Shown here: positions 25,054-35,690 of the stretch, one piece after another
Layout of the letters: every line of letters begins with the position of its first letter
Numbering within the stretch: the first letter of the stretch is position 1
From: Caballeronia sp. BR00000012568055
Lineage (GTDB): Bacteria; Pseudomonadota; Gammaproteobacteria; Burkholderiales; Burkholderiaceae
DNA: 64,000 nucleotides
Assembly (NCBI RefSeq): GCF_029439455.1
Contig: NZ_JAQFVG010000301.1
Span: forward strand, 1 to 64,000
Direction of reading: 5' to 3'
Notes under the pieces: model-generated
Seen by the model: the letters and a program-made list of their open reading frames with translations, nothing else
Told to the model about the DNA's origin: nothing
The model's database searches: none
Program-made: the position numbers and the translations under genes

Positions 25054-26339
25054 ACGACGCGCTCAAGGCCACGCTCTCGCCTGCACTCAAAAGCTGGATC
25101 GATTCCGCCAACGATCCTTCGAGCGACTTTCCGATTCAAAATCTGCCGTTCGGCGTGTTCAGCGACGAAGTGAATATGAAGCCGCGCGCGGGCGTGGCGA
25201 TCGGTGAATGGATCGTCGATCTTTCGGTGCTGCAAAGCGCCGATTTGCTCGACACGCACGCCGCGTTCGATGTCCCGCGTCTGAACGATTTCATCGCGCT
25301 GGGTCGGGAAACGTGGCGTTCGGTGCGGATCGCGTTGAGCGCGTTGCTCGCGCAAGGCAACGCGACTTTGCGCGATAACGCCGATCTGCGTCGCCGCGCG
25401 CTCGTGCCGCAATCGAACGCGACGATGCATCTGCCTGTGGAGATTCCCGGCTACACGGATTTCTATTCGTCGAAGGAACACGCGACCAATGTCGGATCGA
25501 TGTTTCGGGATCCGAAGAATGCGTTGCTGCCGAACTGGTCGGAGATGCCGATTGGGTATAACGGGCGCGCGTCGTCGGTGGTGGTGAGTGGAACGCCGGT
25601 GCGTCGGCCGAACGGGCAGTTGAAGTTGCCGACGGATGATCGGCCGGTGTTCGGCGCGTGTCGCAAGCTGGATATCGAACTGGAGACGGGCTTTGTCATC
25701 GGACAGGGCAATGCGCTGGGCGAACCGATTGCATGTGACGATGCCGAAGCGCACATCTTCGGCATGGTGCTGCTGAACGACTGGAGCGCGCGCGATATTC
25801 AGCAGTGGGAATACGTGCCGCTGGGTCCGTTCAATTCCAAGGGTTTCGCAACGACCATTTCCCCGTGGATCGTCACGCTCGATGCGCTGGAGCCGTTCCG
25901 TGTCGCCACGCCTGTGCAATCGCCCGAGCCACTTTCGTATCTGAAGCACGATGGCGATCACGCGTTCGATATCGAACTGGAAGTGTCGCTGCGTGCCGAG
26001 GGCGCATCGAAGCCGACGACCATCACGCGGACCAATTTCAAGCTGATGTACTGGTCGATGGCGCAGCAGCTTGCGCATCACACGGTATCGGGCTGCAACA
26101 CGCGCGTCGGCGATCTGATGGGCTCGGGCACGATCAGCGGACCGACGCCGGATTCGTGCGGCAGTTTGCTGGAAAGCACGTGGAACGGTCAGCGGCCTGT
26201 GAAGCTGGAAGAGGGCGGCGAGCGCGCATTTCTTCAGGATGGCGATGAAATCACAATCGCGGGATGGTGTCAGGGAGCGGGGTATCGCGTGGGATTTGGA
26301 GAGTGCCTAGGGACGATTCTCGCAGCGCACGCGCAATAA
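25050..26339 (+). CDS. fahA: Fumarylacetoacetase
   Basis: The start at 25050 overlaps the hmgA stop; the longer frame is hmgA shadow. The 429-residue enzyme hydrolyses fumarylacetoacetate to fumarate and acetoacetate, the last step of tyrosine breakdown. It has the N-terminal SH3-like domain (NLPFGVFS) and the C-terminal FAH barrel. Ca/Mg and catalytic residues are visible in [15 protein letters not shown] (His, about 140), ELETGFVIG (about 213), [13 protein letters not shown] (about 243-255) and [10 protein letters not shown] (about 265). No maleylacetoacetate isomerase gene lies in the cluster. Confidence 0.95.
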   Translation: MNDALKATLSPALKSWIDSANDPSSDFPIQNLPFGVFSDEVNMKPRAGVAIGEWIVDLSVLQSADLLDTHAAFDVPRLNDFIALGRETWRSVRIALSALLAQGNATLRDNADLRRRALVPQSNATMHLPVEIPGYTDFYSSKEHATNVGSMFRDPKNALLPNWSEMPIGYNGRASSVVVSGTPVRRPNGQLKLPTDDRPVFGACRKLDIELETGFVIGQGNALGEPIACDDAEAHIFGMVLLNDWSARDIQQWEYVPLGPFNSKGFATTISPWIVTLDALEPFRVATPVQSPEPLSYLKHDGDHAFDIELEVSLRAEGASKPTTITRTNFKLMYWSMAQQLAHHTVSGCNTRVGDLMGSGTISGPTPDSCGSLLESTWNGQRPVKLEEGGERAFLQDGDEITIAGWCQGAGYRVGFGECLGTILAAHAQ

Positions 26340-26352
26340 AAAGGACACGGAC

Positions 26353-27690
26353 ATGAGAGAGACGACGATCGATGTCGAGCGCGTGCTGGGCGAGGCGCAT
26401 CGGCCCGGATTTCAGTGGATGCTGCTTGCGCTATGCGGTCTGTGCCTCGTGATCGACGGCTTCGACGCGCAGGCGATGGGTTACGTCGCGCCAGCCGTGA
26501 TCGCGGACTGGCATGTGTCGAAAGCGGCGCTCGGTCCGGTATTCAGCGCCAGTTTGTTCGGCATGCTGCTGGGCGCACTGGGCTTGTCGGTGCTGGCGGA
26601 TCGCATCGGGCGTCGTCCGGTGCTGATCGGATCGACGCTGTTCTTCGGCCTGTCGATGATCGCCACCGCGTTCACGCAAGACCTCACCGTGCTGACGATC
26701 CTGCGCTTTATCACCGGACTCGGCCTCGGCTGCATCATGCCGAACGCGATGGCGCTGGTCGGCGAGTTTTCGAGCCCGGCGCATCGCGTGAAGCGGATGA
26801 TGCTCGTATCGTGCGGCTTCACGCTGGGCGCGGCGCTCGGCGGCTTTCTGAGCGCGGCGCTGATTCCCGCGTTCGGCTGGAGCTCGGTGTTCTGGATCGG
26901 CGGCGCGGTGCCGCTGCTGCTTTCATTGGCGATGATCGCCGCGCTGCCGGAATCGCTGCAATTTCTGGTGCTCAAAGGTCGCGAATCGCGTGCGCGCGCC
27001 TGGCTCGCGAAGTTCGATCCCTCTCTGAAAAGTGACGACGCCACGCGGCTCGTGGTGCGCGAGAAGGCGAGCGGCGGCGCGCCGGTTGCCGAATTGTTCC
27101 GCGCGGGACGCGGACCGGTCACGCTGATCCTTTGGGCGATCAGCTTTATGAATTTGATCGACTTGTACTTCCTGTCGAACTGGTTGCCGACCGTGATGCG
27201 CGATGCGGGCTATTCGCCCGGCATGGCGGTGCTCGTCGGAACGTTGCTTCAAACGGGCGGCGTAGTGGGCACCTTGTCGCTCGGATGGGTTATCGAACGA
27301 TTCGGCTTCGTGCGGGTGTTGCTCGCGTGCTTTGGCATCGGCGCAGTGGGCGTCGGCATGATCGGCGGTGTCGCGCATGTGCAGCTCTGGCTGTTCGTCG
27401 CGGTATTCGCGAGCGGCTTTTGCATCGTCGGCGGACAACCTGCGGTCAATGCGCTCGCGGGCCATTACTATCCGACGACGTTGCGATCGACGGGTATCGG
27501 CTGGAGTCTGGGCATCGGGCGAGTCGGATCGGTGATAGGACCGCTCGTCGGCGGACAGATGATCGCGCTCGGATGGAGCAACGTCGCGCTGTTTCATGCG
27601 GCAGCGGTGCCGGTGGCATGTTCGGCGGCGTTGGTGGTGCTGCTCGCGATCGTGCGTCGGGAGAAGGGTGGGGTGGTGCAGGCGGCGTGA
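26353..27690 (+). CDS. MFS transporter, aromatic acid:H+ symporter family
   Basis: This 445-residue, 12-span inner-membrane protein begins 13 nt after fahA. The segment DGFDAQAMGYVAPAV (about 37-51) and LADRIGRRPVLI (about 80) match the AAHS family (PcaK/MhpT type), in which the DGxD motif of span 1 is required for uptake of aromatic acids. Gene order makes homogentisate or a related hydroxyphenyl acid a plausible substrate; this is contextual inference. Confidence 0.85.
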   Translation: MRETTIDVERVLGEAHRPGFQWMLLALCGLCLVIDGFDAQAMGYVAPAVIADWHVSKAALGPVFSASLFGMLLGALGLSVLADRIGRRPVLIGSTLFFGLSMIATAFTQDLTVLTILRFITGLGLGCIMPNAMALVGEFSSPAHRVKRMMLVSCGFTLGAALGGFLSAALIPAFGWSSVFWIGGAVPLLLSLAMIAALPESLQFLVLKGRESRARAWLAKFDPSLKSDDATRLVVREKASGGAPVAELFRAGRGPVTLILWAISFMNLIDLYFLSNWLPTVMRDAGYSPGMAVLVGTLLQTGGVVGTLSLGWVIERFGFVRVLLACFGIGAVGVGMIGGVAHVQLWLFVAVFASGFCIVGGQPAVNALAGHYYPTTLRSTGIGWSLGIGRVGSVIGPLVGGQMIALGWSNVALFHAAAVPVACSAALVVLLAIVRREKGGVVQAA

Positions 27691-27714
27691 GGGGTTTTGC
27701 TTCGACGGCGTCGC

Positions 27715-28872
27715 TCAGTTTCTTCGAGTTTCGCCGTCGCGCCCTTCCCACCACGCCGCACCCAAAAAACCCACCACCGCCACAAACAACACCGCAATCA
27801 GCGCATCCGCGCCGACGCGCTCCATCAACGCTCCCGCGATAATCGGCCCGCCGAAACTCGCCGTACTCCACGATGCCCCGACGATCGCCGTAGCGGTCAC
27901 CAGCGCCGCGCCACGAAAGCGCTCGCCGCACGCCACGATCGACAGCGTATAAACGCTGCCCGCCGCCGCGCCGGTCACGAACAGCAGCGGCCAGCACACC
28001 CACGGATGATTCACCGCCCACGGCAACAAGGGCAACGCCAACGCGACGACAACGCCCGCGCCCGCATGCACCTTCGCGCGCCCGATCCGATCCGCCAGCC
28101 AGCCGATGGGAAACTGCATCGTCGTATCGCCGAGGAGGATGGCGGAGGCGAACAGCACGCCGACGTTCGCAGCGATACCGTGCGAGATGGCGAACAAAGG
28201 CATCAAGGAAAGCGCGAGGGTATCGAATAATGCGAAAAAGCCGGTGCCGATCACCAGCGCCGGCATGCGCGGCAACACCTGCCGCCAGTCGCCGTGCTCG
28301 CCTTCGTCGGAATCAAGCGCGTGCGGCGAGACGCGGATCATCGCAAGCGCAGGAAGCGCCAGCAAGAAGATCGCGCCGCAGATGGCGAAGCGCATCGATG
28401 GCCAGTGGCCGATCGCGCTGACCAGCACCGGGCCCATCATCTGAAACAGCGTGAAATTGGTCGCGTAGATGGCGACGACGCGCCCGCGCGTGGTGTCATC
28501 GGCAAGCTGCGTGACCCATGCTTCGCCGATAGTGAACAGCAGCATCAGCGCCGCGCCGCATAGAAAACGCAGCAACGCCCACAGCCACAGGTTGCCGGAA
28601 AACTGCATCGCGATGGTCGCGAACGCAGCGACGACCACCGTGCCGGTGATCGTCTCGCGCGCGCCGTATCGCGTGGCGATGCGGCTGGCGAACGGCGCGA
28701 TGGCGAGTCCGCCGCCCGCCTGCATCGCCGTCATGATGCCGACGATATCGCTCCCATGTCCGGCTTGCGTGAGTGCGAGCGCGGTGAGCGGAAGCGTCGC
28801 GCCGAGGCCGAGTCCGACCACCGCGACGCTCAAAATCAGAGCCAGAAAATCCTTCGACAGAACACCCTTCAT
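27715..28872 (-). CDS. MFS transporter (YcaD-like)
   Basis: The 385-residue protein has 12 predicted spans and MFS features such as RFLCGAALMLLFTIGEAWV (about 102-120, motif C-like region with a membrane Glu) and WLADRIGRAKVHA (about 260). These resemble the small YcaD/YfkF transporter group, whose substrates are unknown. It lies convergent to the aromatic transporter and 27 nt downstream of another MFS gene on the same strand. A shared regulator or substrate is not visible. Confidence 0.75.
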   Translation of the reverse strand: MKGVLSKDFLALILSVAVVGLGLGATLPLTALALTQAGHGSDIVGIMTAMQAGGGLAIAPFASRIATRYGARETITGTVVVAAFATIAMQFSGNLWLWALLRFLCGAALMLLFTIGEAWVTQLADDTTRGRVVAIYATNFTLFQMMGPVLVSAIGHWPSMRFAICGAIFLLALPALAMIRVSPHALDSDEGEHGDWRQVLPRMPALVIGTGFFALFDTLALSLMPLFAISHGIAANVGVLFASAILLGDTTMQFPIGWLADRIGRAKVHAGAGVVVALALPLLPWAVNHPWVCWPLLFVTGAAAGSVYTLSIVACGERFRGAALVTATAIVGASWSTASFGGPIIAGALMERVGADALIAVLFVAVVGFLGAAWWEGRDGETRRN

Positions 28873-28899
28873 CCACTACCCGACCACAAAACTATGACG

Positions 28900-30072
28900 T
28901 CACGCAGCTTGCCCGATTGCGAGCCGGCGCGCACGTTTATCGAGCGTGGCGGAGAGGAGCGTAAGCGCGAAGGAGCAGCCCGCCATCAGAATGCCGACCC
29001 ACGGCAGCGAGGTCAGCGGCGCGCCCGCGCTGATCACGCAGCCGCCGAGCCACGCGCCGGTCGCGTTGCCCAGGTTGAACGCGCCCTGGTTCAGCGTGGA
29101 GGCGAGATTCGGGGCATCGCTGGCGCGGTTGACGATCAGCATTTGCAGCGGCGGCACGATCGCGAAGGCGAGCACGCCCCACAGGAAGATGGTGATCATC
29201 GCAGAAACCGGCTCGTGCATGGTGCCCGCGAAGATCGTCAGAATCACCATGATCGACACGAGAAAAGTCAGCAGCGAGCGCAACAGCTTCCAGTCCGCGA
29301 GCTTGCCGCCGAGCGTGCTGCCGACCGTCAGCCCGAGGCCGAACAGCAGCAGCACGTACGTGACCGCGTGCGGCGACAGGCCGGTGACGTCTTCGAGAAT
29401 CGGCGTGATGTAGGTGAACACCGAGAACAGACTTGCCGATGCCAACACGCTGATGCCCAGCACCATCAGCACTTGCGGGTTCTTCAGCACGTCGAATTCG
29501 CGCAGGATGCTGGTGTCCTGCATCTCGATATGCTTCGGCAAACACAGATGCAGCGCGCCCGCCGCGACCAGACCGATCGCCGTCACCACCCAGAATGTCG
29601 CGCGCCAGCCGGCCGCTTGTCCGAGCGCGGTGCCGAGCGGCACGCCGAGCACGTTGGCGAGCGTCAGACCGGTGAACATCAGCGCGATCGCCTGCGCGCG
29701 CCGATTCGGCGCGACCAGATTCGCCGCCACCACGGAACCGATTCCAAAGAACGCGCCATGACAGAACGCGGTGACGATACGCGCGCCCATCAGCACCCAG
29801 TAATTCGGTGCAATCGCACACAGCAGATTGCCGACGATAAACACCGCAATGAGGTTCATCAGCGCTTTCTTGCGCGCCATTTTTGCGGTGATGACAGCGA
29901 GAATCGGCGCGCCGATGGTCACGCCGAGCGCGTACCCGGACACCAACATGCCCGCCGCCGGAATCGATACACCGAGATCGCGGGCGACATTGGGCAACAG
30001 GCCCATGATGACGAATTCGGTCGTGCCGATGCCGAACGCGGCAACGGCGAGAGCGAGAAGGGGCAGAGGCAT
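28900..30072 (-). CDS. MFS transporter (AraJ/YdhP-like, DHA1 family)
   Basis: The 390-residue, 12-span protein begins MPLPLLALAVAAFGIGTTEFVIMGLLP, a start characteristic of the AraJ/YdhP/NepI-type drug or arabinose-efflux proteins. The motif C-like stretch GYALGVTIGAPILAVITAKMARKK (about 46-69) confirms the antiporter group. Substrate is unknown; the family exports sugars, purine ribonucleosides or drugs. An AT-rich gap of 295 bp lies upstream, between this gene and the oppositely oriented 30368 gene. Confidence 0.8.
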   Translation of the reverse strand: MPLPLLALAVAAFGIGTTEFVIMGLLPNVARDLGVSIPAAGMLVSGYALGVTIGAPILAVITAKMARKKALMNLIAVFIVGNLLCAIAPNYWVLMGARIVTAFCHGAFFGIGSVVAANLVAPNRRAQAIALMFTGLTLANVLGVPLGTALGQAAGWRATFWVVTAIGLVAAGALHLCLPKHIEMQDTSILREFDVLKNPQVLMVLGISVLASASLFSVFTYITPILEDVTGLSPHAVTYVLLLFGLGLTVGSTLGGKLADWKLLRSLLTFLVSIMVILTIFAGTMHEPVSAMITIFLWGVLAFAIVPPLQMLIVNRASDAPNLASTLNQGAFNLGNATGAWLGGCVISAGAPLTSLPWVGILMAGCSFALTLLSATLDKRARRLAIGQAA

Positions 30073-30367
30073 GGCGGCGGGCGGGAGAAGGATTCATCCT
30101 CGCCTTGAGCGAGGTCAAGGTTCGGATTCTACCGAAAGCTTTTTTACGATGTTGGTAAAAACCCTTATCCACATTGGCCTGGTCGATGCAGAATTATTTT
30201 TTTGAACAGGCACGCAATGCAGGAGTCTTGCGGCACATGAAGCCGTAAGTAAGCATTGCTTTCGACAAAATGTCGCAGGCGTGCGCTTCATTGCGCGACA
30301 TCTATCCGTGGAATATCCGTGAAAGTGTTGGAAAATTGCAGCACACGCTGAATTCCGGATTTTTTCG
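30073..30367. other. AT-rich divergent intergenic region
   Basis: The gap between the AraJ-like MFS gene and the small exported protein holds no coding frame. AT-rich runs near 30140-30200 and 30340-30365 are likely promoter zones for the two divergent genes, but I see no convincing operator symmetry. Confidence 0.35.
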
Positions 30368-30805
30368 ATGAAACCTATTCTTCTCGCCCTGCTCGCCGGG
30401 CTGGCTTTTTCCAACGTCGTTCACGCGCAGAACAACGCAACAGGTCCGATCGCCACGCCCGCAGGCGCGCTGCAATTCGTGCGCGACGATCGCGATTTCG
30501 TCGTGACGCTGAACAACCAGATCGTCGATCGTTTCGATGCGAACACGCTGGCCCATTTCGACGATATCGGCACATCGAACGACGCGATCGCGCGTACGCT
30601 CGTGCAGACCGACACCGGCCCGATTCTCTACGACTTCCGCCGCAATCCGCCGCTGATTCAGCGCACGGGCAAGCGCATGGTCGTTAAACGCGTGTTCTGG
30701 CAGGGCGATGAAGTCGTGATGCAAGGCTCGCAAGGCTGGTTTCGCTATCAGCGCGGCGTGTTGACCAAGCTGCAATCATCGACGACCACGTATCACACGA
30801 ACTAA
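30368..30805 (+). CDS. Small exported hypothetical protein
   Basis: The 145-residue precursor has a clear Sec signal peptide (MKPILLALLAGLAFSNVVHAQ, cleavage after about residue 21). The mature 124-residue protein has charged beta-like stretches (LQFVRDDRDFVVTLNNQIVDRFDA) and no Cys or lipobox, so it is probably soluble in the periplasm. I do not recognise the family. Its stop overlaps the stop of the convergent phosphoesterase gene by 4 nt. Confidence 0.65.
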   Translation: MKPILLALLAGLAFSNVVHAQNNATGPIATPAGALQFVRDDRDFVVTLNNQIVDRFDANTLAHFDDIGTSNDAIARTLVQTDTGPILYDFRRNPPLIQRTGKRMVVKRVFWQGDEVVMQGSQGWFRYQRGVLTKLQSSTTTYHTN

Positions 30806-31467
30806 GGAGCGCGCACGCCGAACACGCGTTCGCCCGCGATCACATAGACCGATTCGCCGCGCACCTCGCCGTTCACTTCGTAACCGCCTGTGAACGCGCC
30901 GAACGCGGGCAGCACGCCGGATGTCGGACCAAATCGAAAGCACGGCAAACGCGCGCTGTCGATTCGCGTCGCCAGCTTGTACACGGGATGCTCGTGGCCG
31001 GCGAGTGCGTAGCCATCGGCGACGCGCTGCGGGTGATGGCACAGCGCCCACGGCCCAAGCCGATACGGCTCCTTCACGACATCCATATCGAACGATGCCG
31101 GCAGCGCGCCCGCATGTTTATCGTGATTGCCTTCGACCAGCACGAGCTTCAGCGCGCGATGCTTCTCGCGCCACGCGTCCAGCGCGCGCAATGTTTCCTC
31201 CGCATGCGATTCGCGCGCGTGCAGCAAGTCGCCCAGAAACACGATGGTTTCCGGATGATGCGTGGCGATCAGCCGATCCAGCCGCGCGAGCGTTTCATCG
31301 GTTGCGCCGACGGGCACGGGAATGCCGCGCGCGCGGAACACGGCGTCCTTGCCGAAATGCGCATCGGCGATAAACAGGCTTTGGGACTTCGGATCGTAGG
31401 CGGCGCGGTCGGCTGAGAGAATCAGCGCGTGGCCTTGTACATCGATGGTCAGTGCTTCTATCGGCAT
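30802..31467 (-). CDS. pdeM: Ligase-associated metallophosphoesterase (MPE/PdeM)
   Basis: The 221-residue calcineurin-like phosphoesterase has all metal motifs: DAHFGKDAVFRARG (about 35), FLGDLLHAR (about 96), EGNHDKH (about 134), CHHPQ (about 163) and AGHEHP (about 176). It belongs to the subgroup that accompanies an ATP-dependent DNA ligase, an Lhr-core helicase and an MBL exonuclease. Characterised members are Mn-dependent DNA endonuclease/phosphodiesterases. It is the last gene of that operon, 9 nt after the helicase, and acts in the cytoplasm on DNA. Confidence 0.9.
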   Translation of the reverse strand: MPIEALTIDVQGHALILSADRAAYDPKSQSLFIADAHFGKDAVFRARGIPVPVGATDETLARLDRLIATHHPETIVFLGDLLHARESHAEETLRALDAWREKHRALKLVLVEGNHDKHAGALPASFDMDVVKEPYRLGPWALCHHPQRVADGYALAGHEHPVYKLATRIDSARLPCFRFGPTSGVLPAFGAFTGGYEVNGEVRGESVYVIAGERVFGVRAP

Positions 31468-31476
31468 ATCGTTAGG

Positions 31477-34038
31477 TTAAGTTCCAGCGGCTTTCTCCAG
31501 ATCCATCAGCATGCGTTCGACGCGATCCGCGAGTTTCTCCGTGCTCACTTTTTCCCTCAATCGCCCGACGATCAGCGGAAAGGCGAACGGCGTCGGTTTT
31601 TTCGGATGCGTGAGCGCGAGGCGGCTGTCGTTCATGCGTTCGAGCGCGGCGCGGATTCTGCCGAGTTCCAGTTCCTGCAACATGACTTCCTGATCGGCTT
31701 GTGCGAGCAGCAGATTATCGCTGTCGTGCTTGCGGAAGACTTCGTAGAACAGTCCGCTCGACGCCTGCAATTGCCGCGCACTTTTCTGTTGCCCCGGATG
31801 GCCCTGATAAATCAATCCCGACACGCGCGCGATCTCGCGAAACCTGCGTGCCGATAGCTCCGACGCATTGAGACTCGCCAGAATATCGTGCTCCAGATTC
31901 TCCGCCGAGAATAAACCTTCCGCGATCAGCGTCTCCCAGTCGAACGGGCGCGCGGAAAGCAATTCGAAGCCGTAATCGTTCATCGAAATGGAGAAGGTGG
32001 AGGGCTGATCGCGCGCGACGCGCCAGCCGATCAGCGAGCCGAGGCCGATATGCGCCATGCGTCCCGCGAACGGATAGCAGAAGAAATGATGCCCTTCGCG
32101 CGAACGCACGTTTTCGACCACCAGCACGCCGGGTCCGGGCAGCGCGGACCACTTCGCCTGCAAATCGAGCAGCGGTTTGATGGCCTGCATCTCGGGTTCG
32201 TCGTAGATGCCATCGCTGGCGCGCGCCAGCATCACCAGCGCCGACTCCGCCAGTTCCGACGATAGCGGCATCTTGCTGCCCGCCCATGTCGGCATCGCGC
32301 CGCGCGAGGACGTCGCGCGTTTGACGTAGGCGATCATATCGCGCACGCGGATCAGTTCGAGCGTGCGTCCGCCGAAGGTGAAGACATCGCCGGGCTTGAG
32401 CCGCGAAATGAACGATTCCTCCATCGCGCCGATGCGTCCGCCCGTCATATACGCCACATTGATCGTGCCATTCGAAACGATCGTCCCGACATTATTCCGA
32501 TGCCTTCTCACCAGATCCTCACGCGGCACGCGATACACCCCGTCATCGCCGCGCACCACGCGGTGATAATCCGGATACGCCCCAAGCGATGCGCCGCCAC
32601 GCTCGACAAACGCCAGCGCCCAATCGAATTCCTTCTGTGTCAGATCGCGATACGCATACGCGCTGCGCACTTCATCGAGCATGGGAGCCGCTTCGAAACC
32701 GCCGCCGATCGCCACGGTCACGAGATGCTGAACCAGCACATCGAGCGGCTTGAGCGGCATATCGCGCCCTTCGATACGGCGCTCGCCGATCGCCCAGCGC
32801 GCCGCCGCCGCTTCGACCAGTTCGAGCGCATGCGTCGGCACGATCGTCACGCGCGACACGCGTCCCGGCGCGTGGCCGGATCGGCCGGCACGCTGCATCA
32901 AACGCGCGACGCCCTTCGGCGAACCGATCTGAAACACGCGATCCACCGGCAGGAAATCGACGCCGAGATCGAGACTCGACGTACACACGACCGCCTTCAG
33001 TTGGCCGTTCTTCAAACCCAGTTCGACCCAGTCGCGCACTTCCTTATCGAGCGATCCGTGATGCAGCGCGATCAGCCCGGCCCATTCCGGCCGCGTCTCC
33101 AGCAAGGCGCGATACCAGATTTCCGCCTGCGAACGCGTGTTGGTGAACACCAGCGAGCTTTGCGCGCGTTCGATTTCATCGGCGACGGGTTTGACCTGAC
33201 GCACGCCGAGATGCCCGCCCCACGGAAATCGTTCGATGGTCGCGGGAATCAGCGTATCGACGATAAGCGTTTTCGGCTGCGCGCCTTGCACGACCACGCG
33301 CGGCGTTTTTACGGGATGCAACAGCGCATCGTGCGCGAGTGCGAGATTGCCGAGCGTCGCCGACAAGCCCCAGATTTGCAGATCGGGACGCCAGCGCGCC
33401 AGCCGCGCGATCGCCAGTTGCGTCTGCGTGCCGCGCTTGTTGCCGAGCAACTCGTGCCATTCATCGACCACGATCATCCGCAGATGCTTCAGTTCGTCGC
33501 GTGCGTTAGCGCGCGTGAGCATCAGCGTGAGGCTTTCGGGCGTGGTCACGAGCGTGGACGGCATGCGGCGGTTTTGCTTCGCGCGTTCGCCCGATTGTGT
33601 ATCGCCGGTGCGCAGGCCGATGGTCCACGGCACCGAAAGCGCCGTGACCGCCGTTTGCAGCGCGCGGGCGGTATCGGCGGCGAGCGCGCGCATCGGCGTG
33701 ATCCAGAGGACGGTGAGCGGCGCGTTCGGTTTTTCGTTGGAAAACGCGGCGAGTGCGCCGAGCCAGATCGCCCAGGTTTTGCCCGCGCCCGTGGTCGCGT
33801 GAAGCAGGCCGCTCGCGCCGCGTTCGACTTCGCGCCAGACCTCGCGCTGGAAGTCGAACGGTTTCCAGTTGCGCTCACCGAACCATCGTGCGATGCGTTC
33901 ATCGATGGGTTTCGCGGCTTCGATTGCGTCGTAGACCAAAGGCGCAGGTTTGAACAGCTCGGCGGCAGCGTCGAGCTTTGCCTGTGCGGCTTGTGTGCGA
34001 GGAATTCGACGCGGACGCGGACGTGGCGATGTGCTCAT
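31477..34038 (-). CDS. Ligase-associated DEXH-box DNA helicase (Lhr-core)
   Basis: The 853-residue protein has the size and order of Lhr-core superfamily-2 helicases. Walker A is ATTGAGKTW (about 80-88), the DEXH motif reads DEWHEL (about 193), SAT-like motif III is GLSATLGNL (about 223), and motif VI is QRAGRSGH (about 385). The winged-helix and core C-terminal domains follow. Family members are ATP-dependent 3'-5' DNA/RNA:DNA translocases. Its start overlaps the ligase stop (ATGA), so ligase and helicase are translationally coupled; the phosphoesterase follows. Confidence 0.92.
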   Translation of the reverse strand: MSTSPRPRPRRIPRTQAAQAKLDAAAELFKPAPLVYDAIEAAKPIDERIARWFGERNWKPFDFQREVWREVERGASGLLHATTGAGKTWAIWLGALAAFSNEKPNAPLTVLWITPMRALAADTARALQTAVTALSVPWTIGLRTGDTQSGERAKQNRRMPSTLVTTPESLTLMLTRANARDELKHLRMIVVDEWHELLGNKRGTQTQLAIARLARWRPDLQIWGLSATLGNLALAHDALLHPVKTPRVVVQGAQPKTLIVDTLIPATIERFPWGGHLGVRQVKPVADEIERAQSSLVFTNTRSQAEIWYRALLETRPEWAGLIALHHGSLDKEVRDWVELGLKNGQLKAVVCTSSLDLGVDFLPVDRVFQIGSPKGVARLMQRAGRSGHAPGRVSRVTIVPTHALELVEAAAARWAIGERRIEGRDMPLKPLDVLVQHLVTVAIGGGFEAAPMLDEVRSAYAYRDLTQKEFDWALAFVERGGASLGAYPDYHRVVRGDDGVYRVPREDLVRRHRNNVGTIVSNGTINVAYMTGGRIGAMEESFISRLKPGDVFTFGGRTLELIRVRDMIAYVKRATSSRGAMPTWAGSKMPLSSELAESALVMLARASDGIYDEPEMQAIKPLLDLQAKWSALPGPGVLVVENVRSREGHHFFCYPFAGRMAHIGLGSLIGWRVARDQPSTFSISMNDYGFELLSARPFDWETLIAEGLFSAENLEHDILASLNASELSARRFREIARVSGLIYQGHPGQQKSARQLQASSGLFYEVFRKHDSDNLLLAQADQEVMLQELELGRIRAALERMNDSRLALTHPKKPTPFAFPLIVGRLREKVSTEKLADRVERMLMDLEKAAGT

Positions 34039-35690
34039 GCCATCGCCTCGTTGAGGAAGCCTTTGAGCATATCGAGCGTGTCGGCGTCATCGATTGCCTT
34101 GTCGGTGCGCCAGCGCAGCATGCGCGGAAATCGCACCGCGATGCCCGACTTGTGACGCGGACTCGCCTGAATCCCTTCGAAGCCGATCTCGAACACGAGA
34201 GTCGGCGTGACGCTGCGCACTGGCCCGAACTTTTCGATGGTCGTCTTGCGCACGATGGCATCGACCTGGCGCATTTCTTCATCGGTGAGGCCGGAATACG
34301 CCTTGGCGAAGGGCACGAGCGTGCGCACTCCATCGGCTTCGTCCCAGACGGCGAAGGTGAAATCCGTGTAGAGGCTCGCGCGCCGGCCGTGACCGCGTTG
34401 GGCGTAGAGCAAGACGGCATCGATCGCGTATGGGTCGATCTTCCACTTCCACCAGGTTCCCGACGACTTGGTGCGGCCGACGCCGTACATCGACGAGCGT
34501 TCTTTCAGCATGAAGCCTTCGACGCCGCGCGCTCGGCTTTCGTCGCGCAATGTCGCCAACGTGGTCCAGTCTTTCGCGGTGACAAGCGGCGACACGCGCA
34601 AAACGTCCGCGTGCAGCGATGACGCCAGCGCATCCAGCCGCGCACGACGCGCATGCAAAGGCTCGGTGCGCAGATCGCGGCCATCGGCTTCGAGAAGATC
34701 GTAGGCGAGCAGGGCGGCGGGGGAATCGGCGAGCACTTTCTTCGTCAGCGATCTTCGCGTGATGCGCGGCTGCAGACGCGCGAACGGCAGCGGCGCGTCC
34801 GCGCCCGGTTCCCACGCGAGGATTTCGCCATCGATCACGGTGCCATCGGGCAGCGCTTCACCGAGCGCGGCAAGCTCGGGAAATCGCTCCGTGACGAGGT
34901 CTTCACCGCGCGACCAGATCCACACGCGCCCGCCGCGCTTGACCAACTGCGCGCGAATGCCATCCCATTTCCATTCGATGATCCACTCCGAGGGATCGCC
35001 CAGCGTCGCGGGATCGGCCTGCAACGGATGCGCGAGAAAGAACGGAAACGGCAGCCCGAGATCGCTTTCGTGCGGGGTATCGACATCTTCGCCTTCGACG
35101 GCGGGCGCGATCAGTCGCAGATAACGCGCCGCGCTCGGCGCTTGCCGCGAGTCGGTCCAGCCGACCATGCGCTGCGCGATACGCTTATGATCGACGCCCG
35201 CGACTTCGGCCAACGCGCGCACCACCAGCTGCCGCGCGACGCCCACGCGGAAGCCGCCGCCGATCAGCTTCGTCAGCAGAAAACGCTCGCTCCAGTTCAG
35301 TTCGTCCCAATACGACAGCAGCCGCTCGCGCAATTGTTCAGGCGACGCGCGGCGCAAGGTCAACACACGTTCTTCGATCCACTGCGCAAGCCCCAACTCC
35401 GACTCACGACTGGCGGGCGGCAACACATGCGCAATCGTCTCCGCCAGATCGCCGACCGCCTGATACGACTCTTCGAACAGCCAATCCGGCAACCCCGCGC
35501 GCGCACCAGCGATCTCCGTCATCAGCCGCGTCGGCACCGACTGACGCGGCTTCCCGCCCGCCAGAAAATACGATGCCCACGCCGCGTCTTCCGGTTCCGC
35601 CGCCGAGAAATACGCAATCAGCGCTTCGAGCTTTTCATTGGTCGATGTGGTGGCGTCGAGCGCGGTATAGAGCGTGGCGAAGCGTCTCAT
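34035..35690 (-). CDS. ATP-dependent DNA ligase (repair cluster type)
   Basis: The 551-residue protein has an N-terminal DNA-binding domain (about 1-200), an adenylation domain with the active-site lysine in [10 protein letters not shown] (motif I, about 225-234), motif III-like [10 protein letters not shown] (about 275), motif IV EGFMLKE (about 390) and motif V WWKWKIDP (about 415), and an OB-fold C-terminus. It seals nicks using ATP, unlike the essential NAD-dependent LigA. Its start overlaps the exonuclease stop (ATGA). The four-gene context points to DNA damage repair. Confidence 0.92.
   Translation of the reverse strand: MRRFATLYTALDATTSTNEKLEALIAYFSAAEPEDAAWASYFLAGGKPRQSVPTRLMTEIAGARAGLPDWLFEESYQAVGDLAETIAHVLPPASRESELGLAQWIEERVLTLRRASPEQLRERLLSYWDELNWSERFLLTKLIGGGFRVGVARQLVVRALAEVAGVDHKRIAQRMVGWTDSRQAPSAARYLRLIAPAVEGEDVDTPHESDLGLPFPFFLAHPLQADPATLGDPSEWIIEWKWDGIRAQLVKRGGRVWIWSRGEDLVTERFPELAALGEALPDGTVIDGEILAWEPGADAPLPFARLQPRITRRSLTKKVLADSPAALLAYDLLEADGRDLRTEPLHARRARLDALASSLHADVLRVSPLVTAKDWTTLATLRDESRARGVEGFMLKERSSMYGVGRTKSSGTWWKWKIDPYAIDAVLLYAQRGHGRRASLYTDFTFAVWDEADGVRTLVPFAKAYSGLTDEEMRQVDAIVRKTTIEKFGPVRSVTPTLVFEIGFEGIQASPRHKSGIAVRFPRMLRWRTDKAIDDADTLDMLKGFLNEAMA

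Noticed and set aside
28756-30108. A 450-codon plus-strand frame opposite the MFS gene
   Set aside because: Gln/His/Arg-rich shadow of the reverse-strand MFS transporter.
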